Shown here in pieces: positions 1 to 10,400 of a stretch of 64,000 nucleotides of DNA. Origin of the DNA: an uncultured beta proteobacterium (GTDB lineage: Bacteria; Pseudomonadota; Gammaproteobacteria; Burkholderiales; Burkholderiaceae); assembly GCA_903900805.1 (NCBI GenBank), contig CAIUOP010000055.1, positions 1 through 64,000 on the forward strand. The letters are read 5' to 3'. Below the pieces are notes generated by a model. The model was not told the DNA's origin. It worked only from the letters and a program-made list of their open reading frames with translations, and did no database searches. The position numbers and the translations under genes are program-made. Position 1 is the stretch's first letter. The number at the start of each line of letters is the position of its first letter.

Positions 1-72
1 GTACAACTGGTGAAACTCCTTGGCTTCGTCATCAGTAAGGCCGGATATTGAACCTGTTCTGTGATCGCTCAT
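1..72 (-). CDS. pufB: Light-harvesting LH1 beta chain, N-terminal part (cut by window edge)
   Basis: The first 24 codons of a gene that runs off the left edge. The peptide starts MSDHRTGSISGLTDDEAKEF, the soluble N-terminus typical of LH1 beta (a GLTDxEAxEFH-like segment before the membrane helix). LH1 beta binds bacteriochlorophyll and packs with the alpha chain around the reaction centre in the inner membrane. The start codon overlaps the stop of the preceding 48-codon ORF (ATGA), and a very strong ribosome site (AAGGAGGT) lies 8 nt upstream, inside that ORF. The bacteriochlorophyll-binding histidine and the membrane segment lie outside the window. The order bchZ-orf-pufB implies the rest of the puf operon continues to the left. 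Confidence 0.88.
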   Translation of the reverse strand, partial: MSDHRTGSISGLTDDEAKEFHQLY

Positions 73-215
73 AACCAATTACCTCCTTCAAAAATAGCCT
101 TACGGCCGTTATCGTGCTTTACCCGCACGACATGGGCTGTAGCGTACGGCATGCCACATTCTGTTTCCAACAAATCAGGTGACTTGTTGTACTCAACTTT
201 TATCAATGAGGCCAT
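69..215 (-). CDS. 48-residue protein between bchZ and pufB, unknown function
   Basis: A 48-codon ORF beginning [20 protein letters not shown] and ending EGGNWL. Its ATG overlaps the bchZ stop (TAATG) and its TGA overlaps the pufB ATG (ATGA), so all three genes are likely translationally coupled. The last codons carry the pufB ribosome site. It has no membrane segment and no signal peptide. It occupies the place of pufQ in Rhodobacter but does not look like PufQ, which is a longer membrane protein. It could be a small conserved pigment or LH1 assembly factor, or a short ORF whose translation mainly tunes pufB expression. I do not recognise a family. Confidence 0.65.
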   Translation of the reverse strand: MASLIKVEYNKSPDLLETECGMPYATAHVVRVKHDNGRKAIFEGGNWL

Positions 216-1672
216 TAAGCTTCAATCTCCTCAATGATTTCTTTACAAGAAGACTTCACTCTGGCGCCAGTAATTCTTTCTTCGCCAGCTTTTTCTGCAT
301 CTTGCTCTACACGATCTCGCATCTCTTTAGCGGCAGAAATCTGAATGAGGACTGGTCTCGTTTTAATATAGTCAGCCACCAATTTCTGAGCATCCTGATC
401 CCAAGGCAGAGAATTAGAGCGATAAGTTCGGGTAAGTGAGGAATCCACCTTATCCATATCGGTGCCCAATGGCAGGATATAAAAGAGCGCATCAAATAAA
501 CCGTTACAAAATTCTTGAATGATGTATGTAGCACCGGCATAACCCATAAATGGCGTGCCAGTATGACGTCGAATAATCGCGCCAGGGAATGACGATGGGA
601 TATAAGATGCCTTACTGCCGTTTTCTGCCAAATACATTCTTTCGTTATAGCTACCAAACATCACTAGTGGAGGCTTCTCTTTAGTGAGCTTGCGCACCTC
701 TTGATTGTTTGTTTTTTCACCAGGCTTTCTGGGAACAGCAAAGCTACAAGGCAAACCCATCTCATCAGATAAAAAGTGGCGGATGCCACGGGTATATGTT
801 TCATTGGCAACGACTGCATAACTTGCAGTACTAAAGAAATCTTGGGTCACTGAACGCCATAAGTCCCAGATCGGCTTAATAGTAGTGTGCTTCTCACGCT
901 CAATAAATGGCTCTGGATCTAAGCCCAGGAGTTCACCGAGCTTGCGCAAGAATTGGGTCGTGCTATGCAGACCTAAAGGCGCTTGCAAATAAGGACGCTC
1001 TAATGCTTCGCACAGCATGCGACCAAACTCACGATACATGCAGATATTCACATCTGCGTTAACTAGATTCTCTACTTCAGCTAAATGAGATCCTAGTGGA
1101 AAGACCATATTAATTTCAGCGCCAATGCCTTCCGCTAAGCGGCGAATTTCTGCAAGGTCGCTCGGCATATTAAAGGTGCCATAACAAGGTCCAATAATAT
1201 TGACACGTGGCTTTTCACCTTCTGCTCTAGGTTTACGCTCTGGAATCTTGCGAGTACCGTATTCAGTCCATAACCAATACATGGCGCGGTTTGCACACTG
1301 CCATTGATCTTCATCGATGGTTCTTGGTAAGAAGCGGGCAATATTCATACCCTCTGGAGTAACGCCGCCGCCAATCATTTCTGCAATGGAGCCTGTCACC
1401 ACAACTGCTGGTAGGTCAGGATCTAAGGTAGCGTGCGCGCGCTTCATCGCACCTTCGGTACCTTCGCGACCTAACTGCTCTTCCTCTAAACCAGTAACCA
1501 CAATAGGTAACTCGTGTGGAGGTAAAGCATCGGTGTAATGCAGCACTGAAGTAACAGGTAAGTTTTCACAACCCACTGGGCCGTCAATGACTACCTGCAA
1601 ACCTTTAATGGCAGTAAATACATATACTGCACCCCAATATCCACCTGCGCGATCATGATCGATGACAAACAT
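215..1672 (-). CDS. bchZ: Chlorophyllide a reductase subunit Z
   Basis: 485 residues, the normal family size. BchZ forms the nitrogenase-like catalytic component (BchYZ) of chlorophyllide a oxidoreductase. With electrons from BchX, this reduces the C7=C8 bond of ring B to give the bacteriochlorin. The N-terminus ([19 protein letters not shown], then GPVGCENLP) matches the NifK/BchB-like fold with an Fe-S ligand cysteine in the VGCENLP loop. A second conserved stretch is [21 protein letters not shown] near residue 370. Its ATG overlaps the bchY stop by one base, and its own stop overlaps the next small ORF, so it is co-expressed with bchC-X-Y and puf. Confidence 0.96.
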   Translation of the reverse strand: MFVIDHDRAGGYWGAVYVFTAIKGLQVVIDGPVGCENLPVTSVLHYTDALPPHELPIVVTGLEEEQLGREGTEGAMKRAHATLDPDLPAVVVTGSIAEMIGGGVTPEGMNIARFLPRTIDEDQWQCANRAMYWLWTEYGTRKIPERKPRAEGEKPRVNIIGPCYGTFNMPSDLAEIRRLAEGIGAEINMVFPLGSHLAEVENLVNADVNICMYREFGRMLCEALERPYLQAPLGLHSTTQFLRKLGELLGLDPEPFIEREKHTTIKPIWDLWRSVTQDFFSTASYAVVANETYTRGIRHFLSDEMGLPCSFAVPRKPGEKTNNQEVRKLTKEKPPLVMFGSYNERMYLAENGSKASYIPSSFPGAIIRRHTGTPFMGYAGATYIIQEFCNGLFDALFYILPLGTDMDKVDSSLTRTYRSNSLPWDQDAQKLVADYIKTRPVLIQISAAKEMRDRVEQDAEKAGEERITGARVKSSCKEIIEEIEA

Positions 1673-3210
1673 TACATCATCTCCTCAGCTTTACGCTTCT
1701 TCAGTTTCTTCTCTAGCTTGCGGCGTACTTCAGCCTTAAAGTCTGGGAAATCTTGTGGGACATTTTCCCAAACCCCAGATTTATAACCAGATCCAACATC
1801 ACCAAAGAATGCTTTCATCTCATCAAAGCGGGCTTGATTACCAATCGCGGCGTTAATCACTTGCGCTAATGAGCCAGCACCTGCAGGTCCCATTAATGGT
1901 CTTGCAGAAATCAGATTCGTAAAGTACAGAGATGGGATTGAAGCTTGCTTAGCAGCTTGCACTACTGGCGTCGTTCCAATGGCCAAGTCTGGTTTGAACT
2001 CTTTCATTGCAGCTAAATCTTGTTCTAAGGAAGCGCGGAATTGAACATGAACACCTTTTGCTTCCAACCATTCACGATCTTCATTGCTCCAAGGAGTACG
2101 TGGGCAGGCAGAACCTACATAACGCACATCTGCACCACTCTCAATTAAGAGACGGGCAACAATCAGCTCAGAGCCTTCATAGCCACTCAAAGTAATCCGC
2201 CCTTTGATCGGGGCAGCAGCAAGCACACCCTTAATCGCTGGCAGAATACGATTTTGCGCAGCTGCAATTAAGTCTTGTGGCGTATTGGTAGATTTACCAA
2301 TGGCCTCTAACCAACGCGCGGTACCTTCATAACCTACTGGTGCTGATCCTACGATGTTGCGCCCTGCTGCTTCAAATTCGCGAATGCAAGAGGTGTAGAA
2401 CGGATGCAATGCGGCAACGGTTACGCAATCGAGTGCTTGATACATTTCACGCCACTCACGCGTTGGCACTGAAGCACCGACTGCCAAGCCCATCGGCTCA
2501 ATCATCATGCCAATACCAACGGGGTCAGCTGGGAAAATTTCACCTAACAAAGTAATCGTTGGCTTGCTTGAGCGACCAGTACGTGGCGCTTGCACTGGAC
2601 CAGACATCGCTTCATTACGTGCGTAATTGAGCATGGCTCCAGCGAGAACATCTTTTGCTTCAGCATGCGTTGGCACACCAAACCCTGGCACATCAATGCC
2701 AATGATACGAACACCGTTAATTTCTTTTGGCAATAACTGTAGTGGTACACCACTAGCTGTTGGTACACACAAATTAATAATGACGATCGCGTCGTATTTT
2801 TCTGGATCTGCTTCTTGATAAACCGCATCGCGAATATCTTCAAACAACTTGCCGGTTACCAATGTCTCTGAATTAAACGGCACATAACCAACACTGCGAC
2901 GTGCGCCATAAAAATGGGAAGTGAAAGTTAAGCCATATACGCAACATGCAGAACCCGAAAGAATCGTGGCCGTTCTGCGCATCCGCAAGCCTACCCGCAA
3001 TGCTCCAAATGCAGGACACATACTTTGAGGTTGATCATGTGGACCCTTCGGATAGTCTTTTGCATATTGCTGCAAAGTCTCAGACTTACCTGCTGCCTTA
3101 GCAGCAGCGAGCATCTCTTCTGCACCAGAGTGACAGCCCAGACCATCACCTAAAGTAGGATCAGTCTTTAACTTTTCCTCTGGTGTAATCGGAATGATCG
3201 TTTTATTCAT
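1672..3210 (-). CDS. bchY: Chlorophyllide a reductase subunit Y
   Basis: 512 residues. BchY is the NifD/BchN-like half of the BchYZ catalytic component of chlorophyllide a oxidoreductase in bacteriochlorophyll a synthesis. Cysteines expected to hold the bridging [4Fe-4S] cluster are visible in [11 protein letters not shown] (about residue 65), [11 protein letters not shown] (about residue 90) and [10 protein letters not shown] (about residue 147). The C-terminus is basic ([17 protein letters not shown]). It follows bchX by 24 nt and overlaps bchZ by one base. No strong ribosome site is visible before the ATG, so translation may depend on coupling to bchX. Confidence 0.95.
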   Translation of the reverse strand: MNKTIIPITPEEKLKTDPTLGDGLGCHSGAEEMLAAAKAAGKSETLQQYAKDYPKGPHDQPQSMCPAFGALRVGLRMRRTATILSGSACCVYGLTFTSHFYGARRSVGYVPFNSETLVTGKLFEDIRDAVYQEADPEKYDAIVIINLCVPTASGVPLQLLPKEINGVRIIGIDVPGFGVPTHAEAKDVLAGAMLNYARNEAMSGPVQAPRTGRSSKPTITLLGEIFPADPVGIGMMIEPMGLAVGASVPTREWREMYQALDCVTVAALHPFYTSCIREFEAAGRNIVGSAPVGYEGTARWLEAIGKSTNTPQDLIAAAQNRILPAIKGVLAAAPIKGRITLSGYEGSELIVARLLIESGADVRYVGSACPRTPWSNEDREWLEAKGVHVQFRASLEQDLAAMKEFKPDLAIGTTPVVQAAKQASIPSLYFTNLISARPLMGPAGAGSLAQVINAAIGNQARFDEMKAFFGDVGSGYKSGVWENVPQDFPDFKAEVRRKLEKKLKKRKAEEMM

Positions 3211-3234
3211 AACAGCAGATTGCTCTCTATGTCT

Positions 3235-4242
3235 TTAGGCTTGATCGTAAATAACTTCGAGTGTTTTCTTAATGACTACATCTTTGCCCATCATGTCTTT
3301 CACAGTAGCTGGCTTGAGCACAATATCGCGACCAGTCACTTCTGAAGAGAACAAGCCCAACAACTCATCTTGAGTTAATGGCTTAGGGCGCACTGGCGGA
3401 GCTTCTGAAACATTGGTAGCAAGTTCTTCAAATAGCGGAGCCCACTGCGTGCCAGGCTGACCAATAATTTCATAGCTAGCACTCTTACGACGAATATCTT
3501 CGTTCGCAGGAATCGCTGCTAATACTGGAATGCCCGCCTTTTCAGCAAAAGCCTGTGCTTCGCCAGTGAGGTCATCTTTATTGATCACCATACCTGCTAC
3601 ACCGACGTTGCCACCTAATTTACGGAAGTACTCGACGGCTGAACAAACGTTGTTTGCAACATAGAGGGATTGCAAATCGTTACTAGCAACTACGATGACC
3701 TTTTGGCACATATCACGGGCGATTGGTAGACCAAAGCCGCCGCAAACCACGTCGCCTAAGAAGTCGAGGAGTACATAGTCAAAACCCCAATCATGGAAGC
3801 CGAGTTTCTCTAAGGTTTCAAAGCCATGAATAATTCCGCGGCCTCCGCAACCTCTTCCCACTTCTGGGCCACCTAACTCCATCGCGAATACGCCATCACG
3901 AATAAAGCAAACATCACCAATCGAGACTGACTCACCAGCCAATTTTTTCTTCGATGAAGTTTCAATAATAGTTGGGCAAGCTTTGCCGCCAAATAGGAGT
4001 GAAGTGGTATCGCTTTTAGGATCGCAGCCGATCAACAATACTTTCTTGCCTTGTTGAGCCATCATGTAAGACAGGTTAGCAAGCGTAAAACTCTTACCAA
4101 TACCGCCTTTGCCATAAATCGCAATGATTTGGGTTTCTTTGGTCACTGGACCGGTAGAAACTGGATCAGGTTCGATAGCAGCTTCTTTTTTGTGGTCCAT
4201 AAACTGAATTGTTGCTGTTGCTGGGATGCTTGATGAACTCAT
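3235..4242 (-). CDS. bchX: Chlorophyllide a reductase iron protein subunit X
   Basis: The NifH-like ATPase that passes electrons to BchYZ. Visible motifs: P-loop [10 protein letters not shown], switch region CDPKSDTTSLL, cluster ligand loops GGPEVGRGCGGRG and [14 protein letters not shown], each with the expected cysteine. I start at the ATG at 4242 (MSSSSIPATAT), not the longer frame at 4278. This ATG overlaps the bchC stop (ATGA) and has GGAG at a suitable distance, giving 335 residues. The 40-residue N-terminal extension before the P-loop is usual for BchX and absent from BchL. Confidence 0.95.
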   Translation of the reverse strand: MSSSSIPATATIQFMDHKKEAAIEPDPVSTGPVTKETQIIAIYGKGGIGKSFTLANLSYMMAQQGKKVLLIGCDPKSDTTSLLFGGKACPTIIETSSKKKLAGESVSIGDVCFIRDGVFAMELGGPEVGRGCGGRGIIHGFETLEKLGFHDWGFDYVLLDFLGDVVCGGFGLPIARDMCQKVIVVASNDLQSLYVANNVCSAVEYFRKLGGNVGVAGMVINKDDLTGEAQAFAEKAGIPVLAAIPANEDIRRKSASYEIIGQPGTQWAPLFEELATNVSEAPPVRPKPLTQDELLGLFSSEVTGRDIVLKPATVKDMMGKDVVIKKTLEVIYDQA

Positions 4243-5186
4243 TGCAGATTTCTCCAATCTAGAACCATTTTTAAACAATCAATATTGTTAAAAGCCGTGT
4301 GATAGGCCTCATTTGCATCATTAGGTGAGGAACGATGCGTAATCAAGCCATCTAAACTTAACTTACCCGACTCCACCAAATCTTTAATTGCAACTAAATC
4401 TCCAGGCGCCCACTGTGCTGCGATACGAATACGTGCTTCCCGCATGAATGCTTGCGGAAATGAAAAAGAAATCGTGTCATAAAATCCTGCCAACACAATT
4501 TCGCCGCCAGGAGTAAGACAGCTGATCAATGTATCTAATAATTTGGCATCGCCGCTCACGTCCACAATCGTTTTGTACTTCTTCATCTGATCGTCTTTAG
4601 GATCAATGGCGTCATAACCTACAGCACCTTCGCGGCGGCCTGCATTGGTCTCCCAAACTACGGGGCGCTTACCTTTGGCAACTGCGATACGTGCAATCAA
4701 GCGGCCTAAGACGCCATGTCCAATAATTAAATCAGGTTGCTCCTGTCCAGGACCAGAGGTGACGTGATATCCAGTTGCAGCTAAAGCAAAGAGAATTGCT
4801 TCTTCACCTAAATGATCTTGAATAGCAATCACACGATTACTATCCACAATCACGCGTGATGCTGCACCACCAAACAAGCCTTTAACTTCTCCGTAGCATT
4901 TCGCTCCGGGAACAAATACTCTTTGACCTACTTTGAGCGTGGAGTCTGCACCTACCTTTACTACCCTACCGACAGATTCGTAACCAGGAACTAGCGGATA
5001 ACCCATGCCAGGAAAGTTGGGCATTTTGCCTGTCCACAATAATTTTTCTGTGCCAGTACTGATGCCACTCCACTCCATATCCACCAAGATATCGATCGGG
5101 GTCATGGGTGTTAATTCCAGATCAGCAAGAATGACGCTTTCTGGCTTTTCCAGAACGATTGCTCTTGTTTGATACTTATCAGTCAT
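4239..5186 (-). CDS. bchC: 3-hydroxyethyl bacteriochlorophyllide a dehydrogenase
   Basis: 315 residues. BchC oxidises the C3 hydroxyethyl side chain to the acetyl group of bacteriochlorophyll a, using NAD. The sequence shows the GroES-like N-terminal part of zinc-type alcohol dehydrogenases (GMGYPLVPGYESVGRVVKVG at about 58-77) and a nucleotide-binding segment LIIGHGVLGRLIARIAVAKG (about 153-172). It is the first gene of the bchCXYZ-puf group and lies 150 nt downstream of crtF. The gap carries a PpsR-type palindrome, so it probably has its own repressible promoter as well as read-through from crtEF. Confidence 0.94.
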   Translation of the reverse strand: MTDKYQTRAIVLEKPESVILADLELTPMTPIDILVDMEWSGISTGTEKLLWTGKMPNFPGMGYPLVPGYESVGRVVKVGADSTLKVGQRVFVPGAKCYGEVKGLFGGAASRVIVDSNRVIAIQDHLGEEAILFALAATGYHVTSGPGQEQPDLIIGHGVLGRLIARIAVAKGKRPVVWETNAGRREGAVGYDAIDPKDDQMKKYKTIVDVSGDAKLLDTLISCLTPGGEIVLAGFYDTISFSFPQAFMREARIRIAAQWAPGDLVAIKDLVESGKLSLDGLITHRSSPNDANEAYHTAFNNIDCLKMVLDWRNLQ

Positions 5187-5214
5187 GTCTAACTAAGTAA
5201 TCTTTATTAAAAAA

Positions 5215-5236
5215 TGTGTAAAAAAATGTTTACACA
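5215..5236. promoter_or_regulatory. PpsR/CrtJ-type operator upstream of bchC
   Basis: A perfect inverted repeat, TGTGTAAA, 6 nt, TTTACACA. It contains the TGT-N12-ACA consensus exactly at 5217-5234. It lies 29 nt upstream of the bchC start codon. PpsR/CrtJ represses bch, crt and puc promoters under oxic conditions through this motif in other proteobacteria. Binding here is inferred from sequence and position; the ppsR gene is not in the window. Confidence 0.75.
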
Positions 5237-5336
5237 ATAGTTTTTAATCCTTAATTGCCCACTTGTCATCTAGGGGTTTTCTCTACTAAATAATGTCTAT
5301 TTTGGAGCCTAAATAGAGCGACTTCTGAGCAAGGCT

Positions 5337-6473
5337 TTATGCCATAGGAGTGCTCGGCTTATTGCACCGCAATATTTGTGCATTTAGTGGCATAAAAGAA
5401 TTTAATAGCCTGATATCTGTAAACCCTGCTTGACGTAATAAACCACTGATTTCAGCTTCAGTTCGCGGTCTTCCCCTGCCCATTGCTAGCAAATAAAAAC
5501 CAAAATAGGCATGGCCCATCGCCTCAAAACCTTTGGTCTCAGCCATAGGTTCTGCCAGCAATAGAGTGCCACCCGGATTGAGGGCGCTGAACACATTGGC
5601 AAGCAGTTGTTTTACGCGGTCATCATCATGATCAAAAATCACCCGCACCAGCGTAGCTAGGTCACAGCCCTTTGGCAAAGGATCCTGAAAGAAGTTACCG
5701 CCAATCGCTTGAGCACGCTTAGCAAGTCCAATTTCCTGAAAGTGAGCATTGGAGAGCTCTGCTACCCCCGGAATATCAAATAATTTGAACTCCAAATGCG
5801 GGTAGCGCGCAGCCAACCGTTTAATAAAGACTCCCTGACCACCGCCAATATCAAGCACTGTTTGATGCTTATCCATGGGATAGGCATCCAGAATCTCGTC
5901 TGTGACTAAGGATTGGGTATGCGCCATCAATTTGGAGTAATCGGCTACCTTTTCAGCAGATAAGTTTTCTGGTGCAGCCCCCTGCTCTGGGGTGATGTAG
6001 GGCCAATACTCATTCAGAGCCGCAGAACTTCTATCGCCCTGCAATAAAGCGATTGGATCAGAGAGGTCGCGATAAAAATCTGCATGGTGCTTGACCATAT
6101 CCAAAATGGCGACATTTCCTACTAAGGGGGCGCTCTTCATGCTTAAGGCATAACGGTCTTCACTACGCTTAACGAGTAACTTGATCGCTACTGCGGCGTC
6201 TAATAAACGCCTCAAGCCGGCTGGCTTTAATGGAATTTGTTTTTGTAGGTCATCAAAGCTGAGAGCCCCTTTAGACAAAATATCAAAGAGACTGACTTGG
6301 GTGCAGGCAAGGAGAACTTGGGTATATACAAACCCTGCCATCAAATCAAAGATCTCGGATGCTTGCTTTTTAACTATCCAACGGGTGAGTGGAAAACGCG
6401 TTGCCCAGCGCTGAAAGCTAGGTGAGGCAATTAAACGATTTCGCCAATCGAAGAAGCTTTCCATGAATGGCAA
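5337..6473 (-). CDS. crtF: Carotenoid O-methyltransferase (demethylspheroidene / hydroxyneurosporene type)
   Basis: 378 residues. It is a plant-type O-methyltransferase: an N-terminal dimerisation domain (FVYTQVLLACTQVSLFDILS at about 48-67) and a C-terminal SAM-binding fold with VLDIGGGQGVFIKRLAARYP (about 207-226) and a VRVIFDHDDD segment (about 276-285). CrtF methylates the C1 hydroxyl of acyclic carotenoids in the spheroidene/spirilloxanthin pathway. It follows crtE by 30 nt and precedes bchC, the crtEF-bchCXYZ-puf order known from purple bacteria. Another methyltransferase role is possible on sequence alone, but context makes CrtF likely. Confidence 0.88.
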   Translation of the reverse strand: MPFMESFFDWRNRLIASPSFQRWATRFPLTRWIVKKQASEIFDLMAGFVYTQVLLACTQVSLFDILSKGALSFDDLQKQIPLKPAGLRRLLDAAVAIKLLVKRSEDRYALSMKSAPLVGNVAILDMVKHHADFYRDLSDPIALLQGDRSSAALNEYWPYITPEQGAAPENLSAEKVADYSKLMAHTQSLVTDEILDAYPMDKHQTVLDIGGGQGVFIKRLAARYPHLEFKLFDIPGVAELSNAHFQEIGLAKRAQAIGGNFFQDPLPKGCDLATLVRVIFDHDDDRVKQLLANVFSALNPGGTLLLAEPMAETKGFEAMGHAYFGFYLLAMGRGRPRTEAEISGLLRQAGFTDIRLLNSFMPLNAQILRCNKPSTPMA

Positions 6474-6503
6474 TTGAGAACTTAGACAGCAGCGCTATGA
6501 AAA

Positions 6504-7412
6504 TTAAGAATGACTGGTTTGACGAAACAAAATTTTTCTTTTCGCATCCTTAAACCAATCTGAAGGCACTAGACGCTCAGACTCTTGAGTAACAAGAGCA
6601 CGCAACATCTTCTCGCCTTTGCAATGGGGTATCGAAGCAATCGCCTTTTGTACCAACTCATCAAAGCGCTGCACAGCACCACTCAGGCCTAAATCCTTTG
6701 CAGAGCTAGGTCGATCATGGGCTACATCCTGACCAGCAGGCTTACCCAATTCAGTTTGATCAGCAACGACATCACGAATGTCGTCTGCTACTTGATAAGC
6801 TTCACCAAGCCATTCACCCAGAGGTCTCCAAGTTGCCGCATCAGCGCCGGCAGCTTGTGCTCCAGCAGCAGTAGCCGCCTCAAACAGTGAACCCGTTTTC
6901 GCGCGTTGATAATCTCTTAATACAACTTTTGACTCGCACTCCCAGGCTTGACCAGCCACAATGCCATGGGGCGAGCCCACACTCATCGCAATGGTATTCA
7001 TCAGAGGTCCCAAACGGAAGATAGAGCGTGTACCTGAATTGGCTAAGACCTGGAAGGCCAAAACAATTAAAGCATCTCCTGATAGCACTGCAATGCGCTC
7101 ACCATAGGCGGCGTGTACAGATGGTCTGCCGCGTCTGAGCGCAGCGTTATCAAAACAAGGTAAGTCATCATGCACTAAGGAAGCGCAGTGCAATAGTTCA
7201 ATCGCACTGGCTGCTGCATTTGATAGTGCAGGATCATCATCACCACACGCTGCAGCAACCGCTAAACATAATTGCGGACGAATTCTGGCGCCACCAGGAA
7301 ACACTGAGTAGTGCATTGCTTCTTGTAAGAGCTGTGGCCCTTGTTTTGAATGCGCCAATATCATGGCTTTTTCAAGGCTTTGATTGATTCGATCTAAGGT
7401 GCTCATAGTCAA
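6504..7412 (-). CDS. crtE: Geranylgeranyl diphosphate synthase
   Basis: 302 residues. A trans-prenyl diphosphate synthase with the first aspartate-rich motif in LVHDDLPCFDNA (residues 79-90), RRGRPSVH after it, and the second motif DDIRD (residues 210-214). CrtE supplies C20 diphosphate for carotenoids and, through BchP, for the phytyl tail of bacteriochlorophyll. The DDLPCFDNA form is shared with farnesyl diphosphate synthase (IspA), but the position between bchH and crtF favours CrtE. The reading frame has Met at positions 1 and 3, and the exact start is open. Confidence 0.9.
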   Translation of the reverse strand: MTMSTLDRINQSLEKAMILAHSKQGPQLLQEAMHYSVFPGGARIRPQLCLAVAAACGDDDPALSNAAASAIELLHCASLVHDDLPCFDNAALRRGRPSVHAAYGERIAVLSGDALIVLAFQVLANSGTRSIFRLGPLMNTIAMSVGSPHGIVAGQAWECESKVVLRDYQRAKTGSLFEAATAAGAQAAGADAATWRPLGEWLGEAYQVADDIRDVVADQTELGKPAGQDVAHDRPSSAKDLGLSGAVQRFDELVQKAIASIPHCKGEKMLRALVTQESERLVPSDWFKDAKRKILFRQTSHS

Positions 7413-7464
7413 TTTTTTAATAAAGTGTCGTGTTTAAAAAAAGAATTCTGCTGATATCAATTAA

Positions 7465-10400
7465 TTAAGCGGCTAAAGAAGCGTTGTCATAAATACCTTC
7501 TAAGCGATCCTCTAGCTCATCGTTAGCTTCTTGCATGGCCTTGAGCATTTCTGGTTCAGGCTGCCAATAATTTCTTTGTGAGGCTTCGGTGAGGCGATTT
7601 GCCAAACGGGCAGCAGCAGTCGGGTTGAGCTTAGCTAAGCGATCACGCATTTCTGGGTTCAGCATAAAAGTTTCTGTCAACTGCTTATAAACCCAAGGCT
7701 GAACTTGTCCAGTGGTTGCAGACCATCCCATGGTGTTGGTGATGTGCACTTCAATTTGACGCACGCCCTCATAACCACTTTCTAACATGCCTTCATACCA
7801 TTTGGGATTGAGCATGCGAGTACGAGTTTCTAAGGAGACTTGTTCTGAGAGCGTTCTGACAGCGCCCTCACCTTTGGTTTGATCGCCAATAAAGACTGGC
7901 ACATCTACTCCACCCTTAGCACGCTTCACGGCTCTAGTAATTCCGCCCAAGGTATCGAAATAGTTATCGATGGTGGTAACGCCTAACTCCATCGAGTCCA
8001 GATTTTGGTAAGTCATTTGCACATCAGATAAAACGCTCTTCAATAGCGCATTGTTCTGAATCGGTATGCCGGCGCGTCCAAATGCAAAGCCTTTTCTGCG
8101 AGTGTAGGTTTCAGCTAACTCGTCTTCTTCTTCCCACACACTGTTCTCAACCATATTGCTCACGTTAGAACCATAAGCTCCGTCAGCATTGCCATAAACA
8201 CGCAATGAGGCAGTCTCTAAATCACAGCCATGTTCTTTTTGATAAGCCAAGGCATGTTTACGAATAAAGTTTTGCTCAAGTGGCTCATCTTCTGCAGAGG
8301 CCGCCATAAAGGCAGCTTCGGCTAGTAACTTAATTTGCAATGGCAAGAGGTCGCGGAAGATGCCTGACAAGGTGATCACGACGTCAACTCGTGGACGACC
8401 AAGCTCACTCAAAGGAATGAGTTGCGCGCCAGCTAAACGACCATAACTATCAAAGCGGGGTTTAGCGCCCATCAATGCGAGTGCTTGACCAATTTGGCCG
8501 CCTTCAGACTTTAAGTTATCACTGCCCCATAAAACCATCGCAATGGATTCTGGCAGTGAGTCACTCTCTTCTTGATATTTATCCAGAATGCGTTGGGCTT
8601 GCTTGGCGCCATCTTTGACAGCAAAGACACTGGGGATTCTGAATGGATCAAAACCATGCAAGTTACGACCGGTTGGCAATACTTCAGGATTACGCATCAC
8701 ATCACCACCGGCTGCTGGGCGAATGAAGCGTCCATCTAATGCATCTAACATGCCAGCAACTTCAGTCTCTGCAGACATGAGCTCATTGGATCTCACCATC
8801 TTGCCAAATAGCTCTTCCAATATTTCGCGAGTCCCAAGCTCTAGTAACTCTGGATGGGCATCAATGACTTTGCCAAAATTCTCACCATTCATCAGCGCCT
8901 CTACTACGGCATCTTCTACTGGATGGTCTAAAGCAACATCGGCCATGGCTTTTAACAAACCAAAGCGCTCTGCAAGAGGAGGAACCGCACCCACCACATG
9001 CAGGCCATGCGGAATTAAGGTGTACTCAAGCTCGAGCAACTCATTAAAGAGGTTGCTGACAATGTTTTGCAAAGCATTGAGATCCGTCTTATCCCATACC
9101 GGCTCCGCTTTGCATAGATCAATCTCTGCAGCTTGTGCCTGAATCAGATCTCCTAAATCAATCCGCTCCTGATCTGCATCCTTATCTAAAGATCTAAAGC
9201 GCTCAATCGAGGCTTTCAAATCAGCAAGACCGGCATATAAACCTGCTTGCGTTACTGGAGGGGTTAAATAACTAATGAGGGTTGCACCAGAGCGGCGTTT
9301 TGCAATCGCGCCCTCTGAAGGATTGTTCGATGCATACAAATAAATATTAGGTAGATCATTAATTAAGCGATCTGGCCAACATGCTCCACTCATGCCCGTT
9401 TGTTTACCAGGCATAAACTCCAAAGCACCATGCGTACCAAAGTGAATGACGGCTGTAGCAGCAAAGTCTTCGCGCAAGTAACGGTAGTAAGCAGAGAAAG
9501 CATGGGTTGGTGCAAAGCCACGTTCAAACAGCAAGCGCATTGGGTCACCTTCATAACCAAAAGAAGGTTGAACTGAAATCAGAATATTGCCAAACTGCTT
9601 TCCAAGAACAAAGATGGAGCTACCATTGGAGAGTTGTTTGCCTGGAGCTGGGCCCCATTGCGCTTCAATCTCTTTTAACCAGCGCTCACGACGCACATGG
9701 TCATCCACCGGAATTAAGGCATGCACGTTAGCATCGGCACCATATTGCTGAGCATTGCCTTTCAGAATCGAATCACGCAATGCATCAACCGATGCGGGAA
9801 CATCGACGGTGTAACCACGCTCTTTCATACCCGCCAATAAATTATGTACCGACTGAAATACGCTCAAGTAAGCTGCGCTACCAATATTGCCGGCATTCGG
9901 TGGGAAGTTGAACAGAACAATTCCCACCTTACGCTCTGCGCGCTCTGAGCGACGCAGGTCAACCAATTTACCAACGCGGGCAGCCAACATGCCGACACGC
10001 TCGGTGCAGGTGAACATATCTTGTGGGTTATGGTCATCCGTAAATGCGCATTGCTTATGGCAACCAGTACAAGTGGTACCTGATGCACCAGGGCGTCCAC
10101 CATAAACCATCGGAATCGTAGAGCCGTCTAACTCAGGAATAGCAACCATGATGGTGCTCTCTACTGGGAGTAAGCCGCGCTCAGAACTGCCCCACTGTTC
10201 TAGATTCTGAAACTCAACCGGGTGAGCAGCAATATACGGAATATCTAATTTCGCCAATACTTCTTCAGCAGCATGCGCATCGTTATAAGCAGGGCCGCCT
10301 ACCAGGGAGAAGCCCGTTAAAGAAATCATGGCATCGATGGTTGGCTTGCCATCTTGAGTAAAGTAATCATCAATTGCGGGACGAGCATCTAGGCCAGCAG

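Noticed and set aside
4243-4278. Longer bchX start
   Set aside because: It would overlap bchC by 40 nt, and the ATG at 4242 has both a ribosome site and the usual ATGA coupling.
8588-9142. 184-codon ORF antisense to bchH
   Set aside because: Ser/Pro/Thr-rich translation typical of an antisense frame of a conserved coding gene; no ribosome site and no recognisable domain.
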